Shown piece after piece: positions 19,479 to 28,002 of a stretch of DNA of 64,000 bases (the first letter of the stretch is position 1; each line of letters opens with the position of its first letter). Origin of the DNA: Paramylibacter ulvae (GTDB lineage Bacteria; Pseudomonadota; Alphaproteobacteria; Rhodobacterales; Rhodobacteraceae); assembly GCF_014652655.1 (NCBI RefSeq), contig NZ_BMZF01000001.1, positions 186,001 through 250,000 on the forward strand. Reading direction: 5' to 3'. The notes under the pieces are model-generated. The model did not search any database, was not told the DNA's origin, and worked only from the letters and a program-made list of their open reading frames with translations. Position numbers and translations under genes: made by a program.

Positions 19479-19599
19479 ATTGCGTTTCATTTATGATTGC
19501 GCTTCTTCTTTTCATGCGACAAACACAAATTCCAAAACGCGCAAATGGCCGATGCCATTGATCGTGCTTCAATAGGTTTCAGGTGGATAAGTCAAGCAA

Positions 19600-19785
19600 T
19601 TACAAACGCGGCATACGTCCACGCAGGTTATTGTTCACATTCAACGCATCGGGCCAGCCGAAAAAATGTTCAAACAATGCGATGGCAACACAGATCAAAA
19701 TCACCGCGAAAACCAATTTCACACGTTTCCACGATGGTGGCCGCTGTGCCCATCGTTTTGCACGCATCAACCAATGAATGTTCAC
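19600..19785 (-). CDS. Small single-helix membrane protein downstream of hpt
   Basis: A 61-residue protein with a basic N-terminus ([16 protein letters not shown]), one membrane helix ([20 protein letters not shown]) and a short polar tail. It starts with GTG, which overlaps the hpt stop as GTGA, so it is translationally coupled to hpt. The layout and the WP motif after the helix look like a small conserved protein found beside hpt in related bacteria as far as I remember; no function is known to me. Its orientation is probably N-in by the positive-inside rule. Confidence 0.72.
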   Translation of the reverse strand: MNIHWLMRAKRWAQRPPSWKRVKLVFAVILICVAIALFEHFFGWPDALNVNNNLRGRMPRL

Positions 19786-20318
19786 TTGAACACAACCTTG
19801 CCGATATGATCCAAATTGCGATTTCGTTGTGCATAATCAATGCCATAACCAACCACGAATTCATCGGGGATTTCGAAGCCGATCCATTTTGCGGTCACGT
19901 CTACCTCGCGCCGTGCGGGTTTATCGAGAAGTGCGCAAACCTCCAATCGGGCAGGGTTACGTGATTTCAACAGGTTTAACACATGGTGCAATGTGTGCCC
20001 CGTATCAACGATATCTTCGACCAACAGGATATCCTTGCCTTCAATTTCGCCGCGCAGGTCTTTTAAAATCCGCACCTCGCGCGATGATTCCGTGTTGTTC
20101 CCATATGACGAGGTTTCCAAAAAATCGACCTCACAGGGTAAATCCAATTCGCGTGCCAGATCGGCGATGAACACGAATGATCCACGCAACAGGCCGATCA
20201 CGATCAATTTGTCGGTATCCGCAAAATGTTTGGAAATTTCCGCGGCCAATGATTCCACGCGCGCGGCAATGGATTTGGCGGAAATCATGGGTTCAACTTG
20301 GTAATTATCGTGGTTCAT
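19782..20318 (-). CDS. hpt: Hypoxanthine phosphoribosyltransferase
   Basis: A 178-residue purine salvage enzyme that makes IMP or GMP from hypoxanthine or guanine and PRPP. The PRPP-binding loop [14 protein letters not shown] is intact, as are the substrate-flexible loop region ([13 protein letters not shown]) and the base-binding end [20 protein letters not shown]. It is divergent from the RatA-like gene across 89 bases and overlaps the start of the small membrane protein gene. Confidence 0.95.
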   Translation of the reverse strand: MNHDNYQVEPMISAKSIAARVESLAAEISKHFADTDKLIVIGLLRGSFVFIADLARELDLPCEVDFLETSSYGNNTESSREVRILKDLRGEIEGKDILLVEDIVDTGHTLHHVLNLLKSRNPARLEVCALLDKPARREVDVTAKWIGFEIPDEFVVGYGIDYAQRNRNLDHIGKVVFK

Positions 20319-20407
20319 TCTGGTTCCTCTTGCCCCATCCTAGCAAATTGTTCACCCGCGACAAGTTTAAGCGTGACCTCTGTCATCTTCCTGATAAAAG
20401 AGGCGCC

Positions 20408-20851
20408 ATGCCGACCCATGCCGAAAAACGAGTGATGCCATATACGCCACAACAGATGTATGATCTGATTGCGGATGTAAACGCGTATCCTGAATTTTTG
20501 CCTTGGTGTTCAGCGGCGCGTATTCGCAAACGCATAGAACAGGGTTCCACAACAATTCTTGACGCCGATCTGGTGATTTCATTCAAAGTGTTTCGCGAAC
20601 GTTTCGGGAGCCGTGTCACATTAAACCCAGATGATATGCAGATAGATGTGGAATATTTGGATGGGCCGTTCAAATATTTGAATAACCATTGGAAATTTAG
20701 CGACCATCCCGACGGGTGCGAGGTGGATTTTTTCGTTGATTTCGAATTCAAATCCAAAATCCTGCAAGGGTTAATAGGCGTTGTATTCAACGAAGCGATG
20801 CAGCGCATTGTGGGCGCGTTCGAAACCCGTGCAAAAAACCTTTATTCATAA
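20408..20851 (+). CDS. RatA/COQ10-type START-domain protein
   Basis: A 147-residue protein of the SRPBCC (START-like) superfamily, in the branch with mitochondrial COQ10 and bacterial RatA. Typical segments are MPYTPQQMYDLIADVNAYPEFLPWC at the start, LDGPFKYLNNHWKF in the middle and the C-terminal AFETRAKNLY. In mitochondria the family binds ubiquinone and supports respiration; the RatA name comes from a reported effect on ribosome association. A quinone-binding role is the more likely reading. ATG at 20408 fits the family N-terminus. Confidence 0.9.
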   Translation: MPTHAEKRVMPYTPQQMYDLIADVNAYPEFLPWCSAARIRKRIEQGSTTILDADLVISFKVFRERFGSRVTLNPDDMQIDVEYLDGPFKYLNNHWKFSDHPDGCEVDFFVDFEFKSKILQGLIGVVFNEAMQRIVGAFETRAKNLYS

Positions 20852-20852
20852 A

Positions 20853-20875
20853 TAAGCCGCCCCCGAAGGGACGGC
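20853..20875 (-). terminator. Terminator of amtB
   Basis: An eight-base-pair stem (20856-20863 with 20868-20875) closed on the minus strand by a TTCG tetraloop, with one G-T wobble, is followed leftward by TTATTTAT. It lies 25 bases past the amtB stop and directly after the RatA-like stop, so it may act on both strands. Confidence 0.75.
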
Positions 20876-20900
20876 CAAATGCACCTTCATAGTAAATTTA

Positions 20901-22082
20901 TTATGACGCGTGATCGTATGCGCGTTCACCATGTGACGCTAGATCAAGTCCTGTGATCTCGTCCTCTTCGCTCACACGAATTGGGAAGACCAGCGCAACC
21001 AGCTTCACCAAAACGAATGTCACAACCAGTGTGAATACGCCAACGACAACCAGCCCACCTAATTGTGCGGTCCAGCTTGCGTGACCAAACAGTGCCAGCA
21101 TGATGATGCCAAACATGCCGCCAATTCCGTGCACGGCAAAGACGTCTAATGTGTCGTCAATGTTCAACCATTCTTTAATGACCCAGCACATTTCTTGGCA
21201 CATGATACCAGCGATACCACCGATGATTAACGCTTCGATCGGGCCGACAGAACCTGATGCGGGTGTGATTGATGCAAGCCCTGCAATTGTCCCTGTAACC
21301 ATGCCAACCAAGGATGCTTTGCCATATTTGATGCGTTCCCATGCAGCCCATGTCAGCGATGCAGTTGCCGCTGACAAATGTGTCACCGTCAATGCCATCG
21401 CCGCACCACCATCCGCAGCCAGTTGTGATCCACCGTTAAAGCCGAACCAACCAACCCACAACATACCAGCGCCCAACATCACGAAACCTGGATTATGTGG
21501 GGGTACGTTTTTCTTGCGACGACCACCCAAAACCACTGCAATCACCAGCGCGGCCAGACCCGCGGTTTCGTGCACCACGATACCACCGGCAAAATCATTC
21601 ACAGCGTCCGCGAATAATGCGCCTTCGCCGCCTGCGAGCAATCCGCCACCCCAGATCCAATGCACAACAGGCGCATAGCAGAGCAACATCCAAAGCCCCG
21701 AAAATGTCATCACAAACCCAAAGCTGATCCGTTCAACATATGCGCCAACAATCAGGGCAGGGGTGATAATCGCAAATGTCATTTGAAACGCGAAAAACAG
21801 GATTTCAGGGATCGTGCCAGACAGGCTATCCGCACCAACACCGTTCAAAAATGCCTTGCCCAAGCCACCCCAATACGCATTGCCATCGCCAAACGCGATT
21901 GTATATCCAAACGCTAGCCAAAGAACCGACATCAAACATGCAATTGCGAAACATTGCATAAAGACGCTGAGCACATTTCGCGCCCGCACCAAACCGCCGT
22001 AAAACAACGCCAACCCTGGTAGGGTCATAAACAGAACCAGCGCCGTTGCGACGATAATCCATGCAGTATCTGCACCATTCAT
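20901..22082 (-). CDS. amtB: Ammonium transporter
   Basis: A 393-residue Amt family channel for ammonium uptake across the inner membrane. Eleven hydrophobic segments can be followed. Signature regions include the N-terminal ADTAWIIVATALVLFMTLPGLALFYGG, the DFAGGIVVHETAGLAAL motif and the conserved twin-histidine region with the DVFAVHGIGGMFG segment. ATG at 22082 has GGGAAA upstream and gives the expected periplasmic N-terminus. The C-terminal tail is short and has the EITGLDLASHGERAY pattern that binds GlnK, yet no glnK gene is adjacent. The leader contains a near-perfect inverted repeat. Confidence 0.95.
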   Translation of the reverse strand: MNGADTAWIIVATALVLFMTLPGLALFYGGLVRARNVLSVFMQCFAIACLMSVLWLAFGYTIAFGDGNAYWGGLGKAFLNGVGADSLSGTIPEILFFAFQMTFAIITPALIVGAYVERISFGFVMTFSGLWMLLCYAPVVHWIWGGGLLAGGEGALFADAVNDFAGGIVVHETAGLAALVIAVVLGGRRKKNVPPHNPGFVMLGAGMLWVGWFGFNGGSQLAADGGAAMALTVTHLSAATASLTWAAWERIKYGKASLVGMVTGTIAGLASITPASGSVGPIEALIIGGIAGIMCQEMCWVIKEWLNIDDTLDVFAVHGIGGMFGIIMLALFGHASWTAQLGGLVVVGVFTLVVTFVLVKLVALVFPIRVSEEDEITGLDLASHGERAYDHAS

Positions 22083-22145
22083 AAGAACATTTCCCTTAGT
22101 TTTTTCGTTGCTAGGGTCTATGCCACGAATTTGTGCAGGATCAAG

Positions 22146-22167
22146 CCGCAGGTTGCCTAACCTACGG
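22146..22167. promoter_or_regulatory. Inverted repeat in the amtB upstream region
   Basis: Two nine-base arms (22146-22154 and 22159-22167, eight of nine pairing, four-base spacer) lie 64-85 bases upstream of the amtB ATG. It could be a regulator-binding site or an RNA hairpin; neither can be decided from sequence. It does not match the Escherichia coli NtrC consensus. Confidence 0.4.
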
Positions 22168-22205
22168 TCATTTCGCCAATTTAATGTGCAGTCGCCGTTT
22201 TGTGT

Positions 22206-22234
22206 ATAATAAATATGCAAATAATGGGGTGGAA
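22206..22234 (-). promoter_or_regulatory. Candidate vegetative promoter of amtB
   Basis: On the minus strand TTCCAC (22234-22229) is followed after 17 bases by TATTAT (22211-22206). The -10 box matches the vegetative consensus in five of six positions but the -35 box is weak. It would give a leader of about 120 bases that contains the inverted repeat. Confidence 0.33.
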
Positions 22235-22255
22235 GCCTAAAAATCCATCAGTTGG

Positions 22256-22744
22256 TTATCTTTGCTTTGCATCATTTATTTGCGCAAATAACAACGCCAA
22301 CGCGTGTTCAACCGTTTTTTGGCGCACATTTGCGCGCCCAATCGCACCAAATTCTACGGTTTCAAGCCGTGGCTCTTTGCCTGTGCGCACTATCCCAAAA
22401 CAAACACGACCTTCGGGTTTGTGTTCTGAACCACCGGGGCCCGCGATGCCCGTAACGGATACGGCAAGGTTTGCATCAGAATGCTTTAATGCACCCAGAC
22501 ACATTTCACGCGCGACCTGCTCGGATACGGCGCCAAATTTTTGCAACGTATGGCTGCTGACACCCAGCATCTGTTGCTTGGCGTCATTGGTATAGGTAAC
22601 GAACCCACGATCAAACATATCGGATGATCCTGCAACGTCGGTTAACGCCGCGCTGATCATGCCTGCGGTACAACTCTCTGCCGTGGCGATGGTGACGCCT
22701 GCGTTTCGAGCGGCTGTTAATAGTTGTTCTGCCATATCTGACAT
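22256..22744 (-). CDS. pncC: Nicotinamide-nucleotide amidohydrolase, PncC/CinA C-terminal type
   Basis: A 162-residue stand-alone CinA C-terminal domain, which deamidates NMN to nicotinic acid mononucleotide in NAD salvage. The active-site segment ATAESCTAGMISAALTDVAGSS and the VSVTGIAGPGG motif are intact. The N-terminal MoaB-like domain of full CinA is absent, as in Escherichia coli PncC. The ATG overlaps the pgpA stop by one base (TAATG), making it the last gene of the ispD-ispF-pgpA-pncC operon. Confidence 0.93.
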   Translation of the reverse strand: MSDMAEQLLTAARNAGVTIATAESCTAGMISAALTDVAGSSDMFDRGFVTYTNDAKQQMLGVSSHTLQKFGAVSEQVAREMCLGALKHSDANLAVSVTGIAGPGGSEHKPEGRVCFGIVRTGKEPRLETVEFGAIGRANVRQKTVEHALALLFAQINDAKQR

Positions 22745-23235
22745 TAAAACATATCCTGAATGCGAAACAGGGCGACGATACAGATCGCGGCCATGATTCC
22801 CGCCAACACATCATCCATCATCACACCAAATGCGGTGTCTTTGTTGTCGGCCCAGCTCACGGGGAATGGTTTTGCGATATCAAACAAGCGAAACAATGCA
22901 AATGCGATCAGGCTGTAAATCAACAATTCACCATGTGAAAACGGAAAATCCGGGTGATAAGACGCGGCAAAGCTGACAGGGATTAACGCGATCCATTGGC
23001 CCGCGACCTCGTCAATGACGATTTCTGACGGGTCGTGATCATCCTTGCCCTTGGTTTCCATGGCGGTTGCCCACCAGCCAATGAAAAATACGATTATCGC
23101 GGCGATACCTAGCCACCACCATTGGCCCAGCATGTGTAAGATATACGCAAATGGCAATGCTGCCAGTGATCCAAATGTGCCAGGCGCGCGCGGTGCCAAC
23201 CCTGAATAAAACCATGTTGCAATACAGCGTGTCAT
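22744..23235 (-). CDS. pgpA: Phosphatidylglycerophosphatase A
   Basis: A 163-residue integral membrane phosphatase that makes phosphatidylglycerol from its phosphate. The family pattern is clear: [17 protein letters not shown] near the start, [17 protein letters not shown] in the middle and [17 protein letters not shown] with [12 protein letters not shown] near the end, which contain the conserved acidic residues. Start and stop overlap both neighbours by one to four bases. Confidence 0.95.
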   Translation of the reverse strand: MTRCIATWFYSGLAPRAPGTFGSLAALPFAYILHMLGQWWWLGIAAIIVFFIGWWATAMETKGKDDHDPSEIVIDEVAGQWIALIPVSFAASYHPDFPFSHGELLIYSLIAFALFRLFDIAKPFPVSWADNKDTAFGVMMDDVLAGIMAAICIVALFRIQDMF

Positions 23236-23714
23236 TGTTTGATTACCGTTGCTGTTGCCAATGCGGCAATACCCTCGTTGCGGCCCGTAAATCCCAACTT
23301 TTCCGATGTGGTTGCCTTGATCGAAACACGATCCAGATCAATGCCCAAAATATCCGCGATGTTGTTGCGCATAGCGGGGGCGTGTGGGGTGATTTTTGGT
23401 GTTTCACAGATGATGGTGCAATCGATATTGCTGATTTGGAAACCGTGTTCGCGCACAACATTCACGGCCTTGCGCAAGAATATATCAGAACTGGCACCTT
23501 TCCATTGTGGATCAGTTGGTGGGAACCAGCGCCCGATGTCACCCTGCGCTACGGCACCAAACAGTGCATCTGTTATCGCGTGCATGGAAACATCTGCATC
23601 CGAATGCCCAATCATCGCGTGATTATGCGGAATTTTGATCCCATTTAGGATCACATGATCACCCGCGCCAAGCGCGTGTACGTCAAATCCGTTGCCTGTG
23701 CGTATATCGATCAC
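23232..23714 (-). CDS. ispF: 2-C-methyl-D-erythritol 2,4-cyclodiphosphate synthase
   Basis: A 160-residue MEP-pathway enzyme that cyclises CDP-methylerythritol phosphate. The metal-binding [13 protein letters not shown], the [20 protein letters not shown] block and the [19 protein letters not shown] ending are all present. It starts with GTG one base after the ispD stop, with AGGGAA upstream; an ATG five bases further up is out of frame and stops at once. In many alphaproteobacteria ispD and ispF are fused; here they are separate. Confidence 0.96.
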   Translation of the reverse strand: MIDIRTGNGFDVHALGAGDHVILNGIKIPHNHAMIGHSDADVSMHAITDALFGAVAQGDIGRWFPPTDPQWKGASSDIFLRKAVNVVREHGFQISNIDCTIICETPKITPHAPAMRNNIADILGIDLDRVSIKATTSEKLGFTGRNEGIAALATATVIKQ

Positions 23715-23715
23715 G

Positions 23716-24378
23716 TCATTCCCTCAGTAATTTTTCCGCCAGTGCAAAATCACCAGCATGTGTTATCTTAATGTTCCGCTCTGATCCAAGCACAACCGTA
23801 ACATCTATGCCAGCACGCCGTGCGATGGCCACATCGTCATCGGCGGGTTTATCGGTGGCGCGATGTGCCGCCAATATTTCGGCTGTGTTGAATGCTTGGG
23901 GTGTTTGTGCACGCCAGAACGTATCGCGGGGTTGTGCGGATTGCGCTCGCCCGTCGCTGACCGCCCAAATCGCATCGGTGATGGGAAGGGCGCAAAATGC
24001 AGCACCCGAAATAAGCATCTGATCTATTACGCGCGACAATGCATCAATTGGCAATAAGGGACGCGCACCATCATGGATCAACACATATTCGCAGGTAATT
24101 GATTCTAGCCCGATACGCACCGTATCGCTGCGGGTGGTGCCACCGATGATATGCCCCATGAACCGTGCATCATCAATATTTCGTGTAGCTTCAGTGAATA
24201 ATTCGAGATCATCGCGGTGTATCGCAACCCAAATTTCGCGAATATCGGTATTGGCCAAAAGATTTGTAATTGTATGATAAATAACGGTTCTATCGCCCAA
24301 TGCATGATATTGCTTGGGTGTTTCACCGCCCGCGCGGGTGCCTCGGCCAGCGGCCACGATAAGTGCTGCAATCGACAT
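23716..24378 (-). CDS. ispD: 2-C-methyl-D-erythritol 4-phosphate cytidylyltransferase
   Basis: A 220-residue MEP-pathway nucleotidyltransferase. The N-terminal [23 protein letters not shown] is the classical CTP-binding loop, followed by [11 protein letters not shown] and [13 protein letters not shown] at 24378 begins exactly at the family start; upstream in-frame codons give an unlikely extension. It is the first gene of the isoprenoid/phospholipid operon and is divergent from dusB over 126 bases. An ispD-ispF pair next to dusB-ntrBC is common in related bacteria. Confidence 0.95.
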   Translation of the reverse strand: MSIAALIVAAGRGTRAGGETPKQYHALGDRTVIYHTITNLLANTDIREIWVAIHRDDLELFTEATRNIDDARFMGHIIGGTTRSDTVRIGLESITCEYVLIHDGARPLLPIDALSRVIDQMLISGAAFCALPITDAIWAVSDGRAQSAQPRDTFWRAQTPQAFNTAEILAAHRATDKPADDDVAIARRAGIDVTVVLGSERNIKITHAGDFALAEKLLRE

Positions 24379-24504
24379 GATATTGCTTATAGCGGGGTAT
24401 TTTGTTGTGGCAATGCGCGATTTCGCTGGCATTGCAGATATAATTATTGCACTGCACAAATTTAGTGATTGCGCTAACGCAAAATAAATGCACATATATT
24501 AATC

Positions 24505-25488
24505 ATGGCTTCTATTCTGATTGGAAAACAGGCAATCGCGCCGCCCGTACTTTTATCGCCTTTAGCAGGTATTACCGACTTACCTTATCGTAATTTGGTA
24601 AAATCTTTTGGTGCGGGATTGGTCGTGTCTGAAATGGTGGCAAGCCAAGAAATGGTACAGGAACGCGCTTCTGTTCGCGCTCGCGCTGAACTTGGGTTCG
24701 ATGTAGAGGGTACATCGGTTCAAATCGCGGGTCGCAATGCGCATTGGATGGCGGAATGCGCCAAGATTTGTGCAGGCAATGGCGCGAAAATCATTGATAT
24801 TAATATGGGCTGTCCTGCGAAAAAGGTGACACAGGGGTATTCTGGCAGCGCGTTGATGAAGGAACCCGAATTTGCATTAACGCTGATTGATGCGGTTGTT
24901 CGCGCAGTGGATGTTCCCGTGACCCTGAAAATGCGATTGGGTTGGGATGACGAAAGCCACAACGCGCCACAAATCGCCGCTTGGGCACAGGGCGTTGGGG
25001 TGCGGATGATTACAATACACGGGCGCACGCGCCAACAGTTTTACAAAGGTCACGCCAATTGGAACGCCATTCGCGCGGTCAAGGATGCGGTTGAAATCCC
25101 CGTTATTGCAAATGGCGATATCGTTGATGCCACAACCGCGCGCAGCGCATTATCGCAATCAGGTGCCGATGGCATCATGATCGGGAGGGGCAGTTATGGA
25201 AAACCATGGGTGTTGGCGCAAATCGCATCCGAAATATATGGCGCTGATGCGCCCGTTATTCCACGTGGTCAGGATTTGGTTGATATGATTTTGGATCATT
25301 ACAATGCCATGCTCGATTTTTACGGCGAGAGTCTTGGCAACCGCGTCGCACGTAAACATCTGGGCTGGTACATGGACGATATGAACTTGTCGCCTGAAAT
25401 GCGCAAACGCGTGTTAACCCAAAAAGATGTCAACGAAACAAAACGTTTAATCGCAGATTTTCCAGAGTTTATTCAGGTGGCCGCATGA
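24505..25488 (+). CDS. dusB: tRNA-dihydrouridine synthase B
   Basis: A 327-residue FMN enzyme that reduces uridines in the tRNA D-loop; the orthologue in Rhodobacter was first named nifR3. Family features are SPLAGITDLPYRNLVKSFGAG at the start, the catalytic cysteine in INMGCPAKKVTQGYSGSAL, TIHGRTRQQFYKG and IANGDI with GIMIGRGSYGKPW. It is the first gene of the ntr operon and its stop overlaps the ntrB start (ATGA). Confidence 0.96.
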   Translation: MASILIGKQAIAPPVLLSPLAGITDLPYRNLVKSFGAGLVVSEMVASQEMVQERASVRARAELGFDVEGTSVQIAGRNAHWMAECAKICAGNGAKIIDINMGCPAKKVTQGYSGSALMKEPEFALTLIDAVVRAVDVPVTLKMRLGWDDESHNAPQIAAWAQGVGVRMITIHGRTRQQFYKGHANWNAIRAVKDAVEIPVIANGDIVDATTARSALSQSGADGIMIGRGSYGKPWVLAQIASEIYGADAPVIPRGQDLVDMILDHYNAMLDFYGESLGNRVARKHLGWYMDDMNLSPEMRKRVLTQKDVNETKRLIADFPEFIQVAA

Positions 25489-26564
25489 CCGATATTTCGC
25501 TTGAACAAATATGGGAAACACTACCATTTCCAGCCTTCGTGGTTGGGCGTGATAATTTGATCGAACGGGGCAATCCTGCCTCCGAACAATTGGCGCAAAC
25601 ATCTGTAAAACAGATGCTGGGCAAACCGTTATCGCGGTATTTTGGCATAAATTCGATTGTAATTGAAACCATCCGACAGGCGCATGAACAAACATCATCA
25701 TTCACGCAATATGGCGTTGATGTTGCCACGGCGGAACGCAGCGTTTTACCCTGTAATTTGCATGTGCATTTTCTGGATGTTGATTTGGGCAAAATCTTGT
25801 TGATTATCCAACCAACGGGGGTTGCGCAAAAGATGAGCCAATCTTTGGGTCATATGACCGCCGCACGTTCCGTAAGCGCAATGGCAGCAACTTTGGCGCA
25901 TGAAATTCGCAACCCGCTGGCGGGTATCATTGGGGCGTCACAGCTTTTGGCGATGAATACGGATGCCGAGGATACCAAACTGGCCGAAATGATCGGGCTG
26001 GAGGCAAAACGCATTGGTAAATTGGTGGATCGCGTGGAACACTTTGGTGATCAACGCCCCATTGGACGCGCTTCGGTGAATATCCATGATGTGCTGGATC
26101 GTGCGGCGGCGTCTGCAGCGGCGGGATATGGTGCCCATGTAACCTTTGACAAAAACTTTGATCCATCATTGCCCGATGCGGCTGGGGATTCTGATTTATT
26201 GTTGCAGGTGTTTCAAAACCTGATCAAAAATGCGGTTGAATCCGTGGATGATCGCGGCGGTATTATCAAGCTGCGCACATCATATAACTCGGGCGTGAAA
26301 TTTGCCGTGTCAGGACATAAAACCGAAAATCTGCCGTTGCAAATTGAAGTGACTGATAACGGCAAGGGTATCCCAGACAGTTTAATCAAAGAAATTTTTG
26401 AACCTTTCGTGTCAAGCAAGGTGAATGGCACGGGACTTGGCCTTTCGTTAGTTTCGAAAATCATCGGGAGCCACGGCGGTTTAATTGAATGTAGCAGCAG
26501 CGAGGGGCGCACCACGTTTATTGTGCGTCTGCCGATCTGGAAAAAACAAAAGGAAACGGTGTAA
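25485..26564 (+). CDS. ntrB: Nitrogen regulation sensor histidine kinase
   Basis: A 359-residue soluble kinase/phosphatase that controls NtrC under the direction of a PII protein. A PAS domain (about residues 8-110) precedes the dimerisation domain with His139 in TLAHEIRNPLAGIIG and the ATPase domain with N box (LIKNAVESV), G1 (DNGKGIPDSL), F (IFEPFVSSK) and G2 (GTGLGLSLV). It overlaps both neighbours by one to four bases. Confidence 0.96.
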   Translation: MTDISLEQIWETLPFPAFVVGRDNLIERGNPASEQLAQTSVKQMLGKPLSRYFGINSIVIETIRQAHEQTSSFTQYGVDVATAERSVLPCNLHVHFLDVDLGKILLIIQPTGVAQKMSQSLGHMTAARSVSAMAATLAHEIRNPLAGIIGASQLLAMNTDAEDTKLAEMIGLEAKRIGKLVDRVEHFGDQRPIGRASVNIHDVLDRAAASAAAGYGAHVTFDKNFDPSLPDAAGDSDLLLQVFQNLIKNAVESVDDRGGIIKLRTSYNSGVKFAVSGHKTENLPLQIEVTDNGKGIPDSLIKEIFEPFVSSKVNGTGLGLSLVSKIIGSHGGLIECSSSEGRTTFIVRLPIWKKQKETV

Positions 26565-27961
26565 TGGACGGAACAGTATTGGTTGCAGACGACGATCGCA
26601 CCATTCGTACGGTGCTGACACAGGCGTTAACGCGTGCGGGTTGTAAGGTACGCTCAACAGGCAGCGTGAACACATTGTGGCGCTGGGTGGAGGAAGGCGA
26701 GGGCGATGCCATCGTATCCGATGTGATGTTACCTGATGGGAATGGCTTGGAATTATTGCCATCCATCAAACGCAAACGCCCAGACTTGCCAGTGATCGTG
26801 ATTTCGGCGCAAAATACGGTGATGACTGCGATCAAAGCATCGGAATCTGGTGCCTATGATTATCTGCCAAAACCCTTTGATTTAAAAGAGTTACTGTCCA
26901 AAGTTAACAAAGCATTGTCACAGGGTGGGCCATCAGATCTACGCAACACATTGGATGTGTCAAAGGGGCAAGATTTACCCTTGATCGGGAGCGCGCCAGC
27001 CATGCAAGAGGTTTACCGTCTGCTCGCGCGGGTGTTGAACACAGATTTAAGCGTGATGATTTCAGGCGAAAGCGGTGCAGGCAAAAGCCTGCTTGCCCGA
27101 AGCCTGCATGAATTGGGGCACCGCAACAAAGAAGATTACGTTGTGATCAACGCGCCAACCCTGACCGCGGATAAGATCGAGGGCATATTGTTGGGGGGGC
27201 GCGAAGACCAAGGCGTTGATGCTGCATTACAAGGCGCGACGATTTATCTTGATGAAATCGCTGAAATGACCGCAGATTCACAGGTGCATTTGTTGGAAAT
27301 GCTGCGATCTGATGCGGTAAAGGCGAAAAACTTCCGCTTTATTTCATCAACGCGGCGCATTTTATCCGATTTGGTCAACGAAGGCAGCTTTCGCGAGGAT
27401 CTGTTTTACCGCCTGAACGTTGTGCCTATTGCTCTGCCGCCATTGCGCGATCGTTTGGGGGATATTGCAGAGCTGACGCATCATTTCTTGCAACAGGCGG
27501 CAACAACTGGATTGCCCAGCAAAACCATATCGGCCAAAGCATTGGAACATATGCGCAGCGCGTTATGGACAGGGAACGTTCGCGAACTGGAAAATTTCGT
27601 CAACCGTATGGTGATTATGGCGCCAGAGGATGAAATTTCAGGAACATTTGTATCTGAATCCCTGCAAACCATGCCGCGCATGAAACCTGAAAATGATAAC
27701 CTGTCCGGCGAAAAGCTGTCCACCGCAGTTGAAGCACATATCAAACGCTATTTCGATCTGCACGGTGATGCATTACCGCCACCGGGCATGTATAATCGTA
27801 TCTTGCGAGAGGTCGAATTGCCCCTGATTGCGCTTTCGCTCGCCGCAACACGCGGAAATCAGATAAAAACAGCCGAGTTACTGGGCATAAATCGCAATAC
27901 TTTGCGAAAAAAGATATCAGACCTCGATATTGTCGTGACACGCAGTAAGAAAATGATGTAA
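26564..27961 (+). CDS. ntrC: Nitrogen regulation response regulator lacking the GAFTGA loop
   Basis: A 465-residue regulator with a receiver domain (phosphorylation site Asp53 in VSDVMLPDG), a central AAA+ domain (Walker A GESGAGKS at 168-175, Walker B IYLDEIAEM at 227-235) and a C-terminal Fis-type helix-turn-helix (NQIKTAELLGINRNTLRKKI). Between the Walker motifs the GAFTGA element that contacts sigma-54 is missing: the sequence runs GILLGGREDQGVDAALQG. This is the state known from Rhodobacter capsulatus NtrC, which activates the sigma-70 polymerase, and the same mode is inferred. The start overlaps the ntrB stop by one base. Confidence 0.96.
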   Translation: MDGTVLVADDDRTIRTVLTQALTRAGCKVRSTGSVNTLWRWVEEGEGDAIVSDVMLPDGNGLELLPSIKRKRPDLPVIVISAQNTVMTAIKASESGAYDYLPKPFDLKELLSKVNKALSQGGPSDLRNTLDVSKGQDLPLIGSAPAMQEVYRLLARVLNTDLSVMISGESGAGKSLLARSLHELGHRNKEDYVVINAPTLTADKIEGILLGGREDQGVDAALQGATIYLDEIAEMTADSQVHLLEMLRSDAVKAKNFRFISSTRRILSDLVNEGSFREDLFYRLNVVPIALPPLRDRLGDIAELTHHFLQQAATTGLPSKTISAKALEHMRSALWTGNVRELENFVNRMVIMAPEDEISGTFVSESLQTMPRMKPENDNLSGEKLSTAVEAHIKRYFDLHGDALPPPGMYNRILREVELPLIALSLAATRGNQIKTAELLGINRNTLRKKISDLDIVVTRSKKMM

Positions 27962-28002
27962 AAGCGCCACAGGTACTGAGGTAAAAACGGAACGGTTACT
28001 CA

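Noticed and set aside
22110-22135. Sigma-54-like promoter (TGGCA...GC) upstream of amtB on the minus strand
   Set aside because: The distance between the GG and GC elements is 11 bases instead of the required 10, and the NtrC encoded here lacks the GAFTGA loop.
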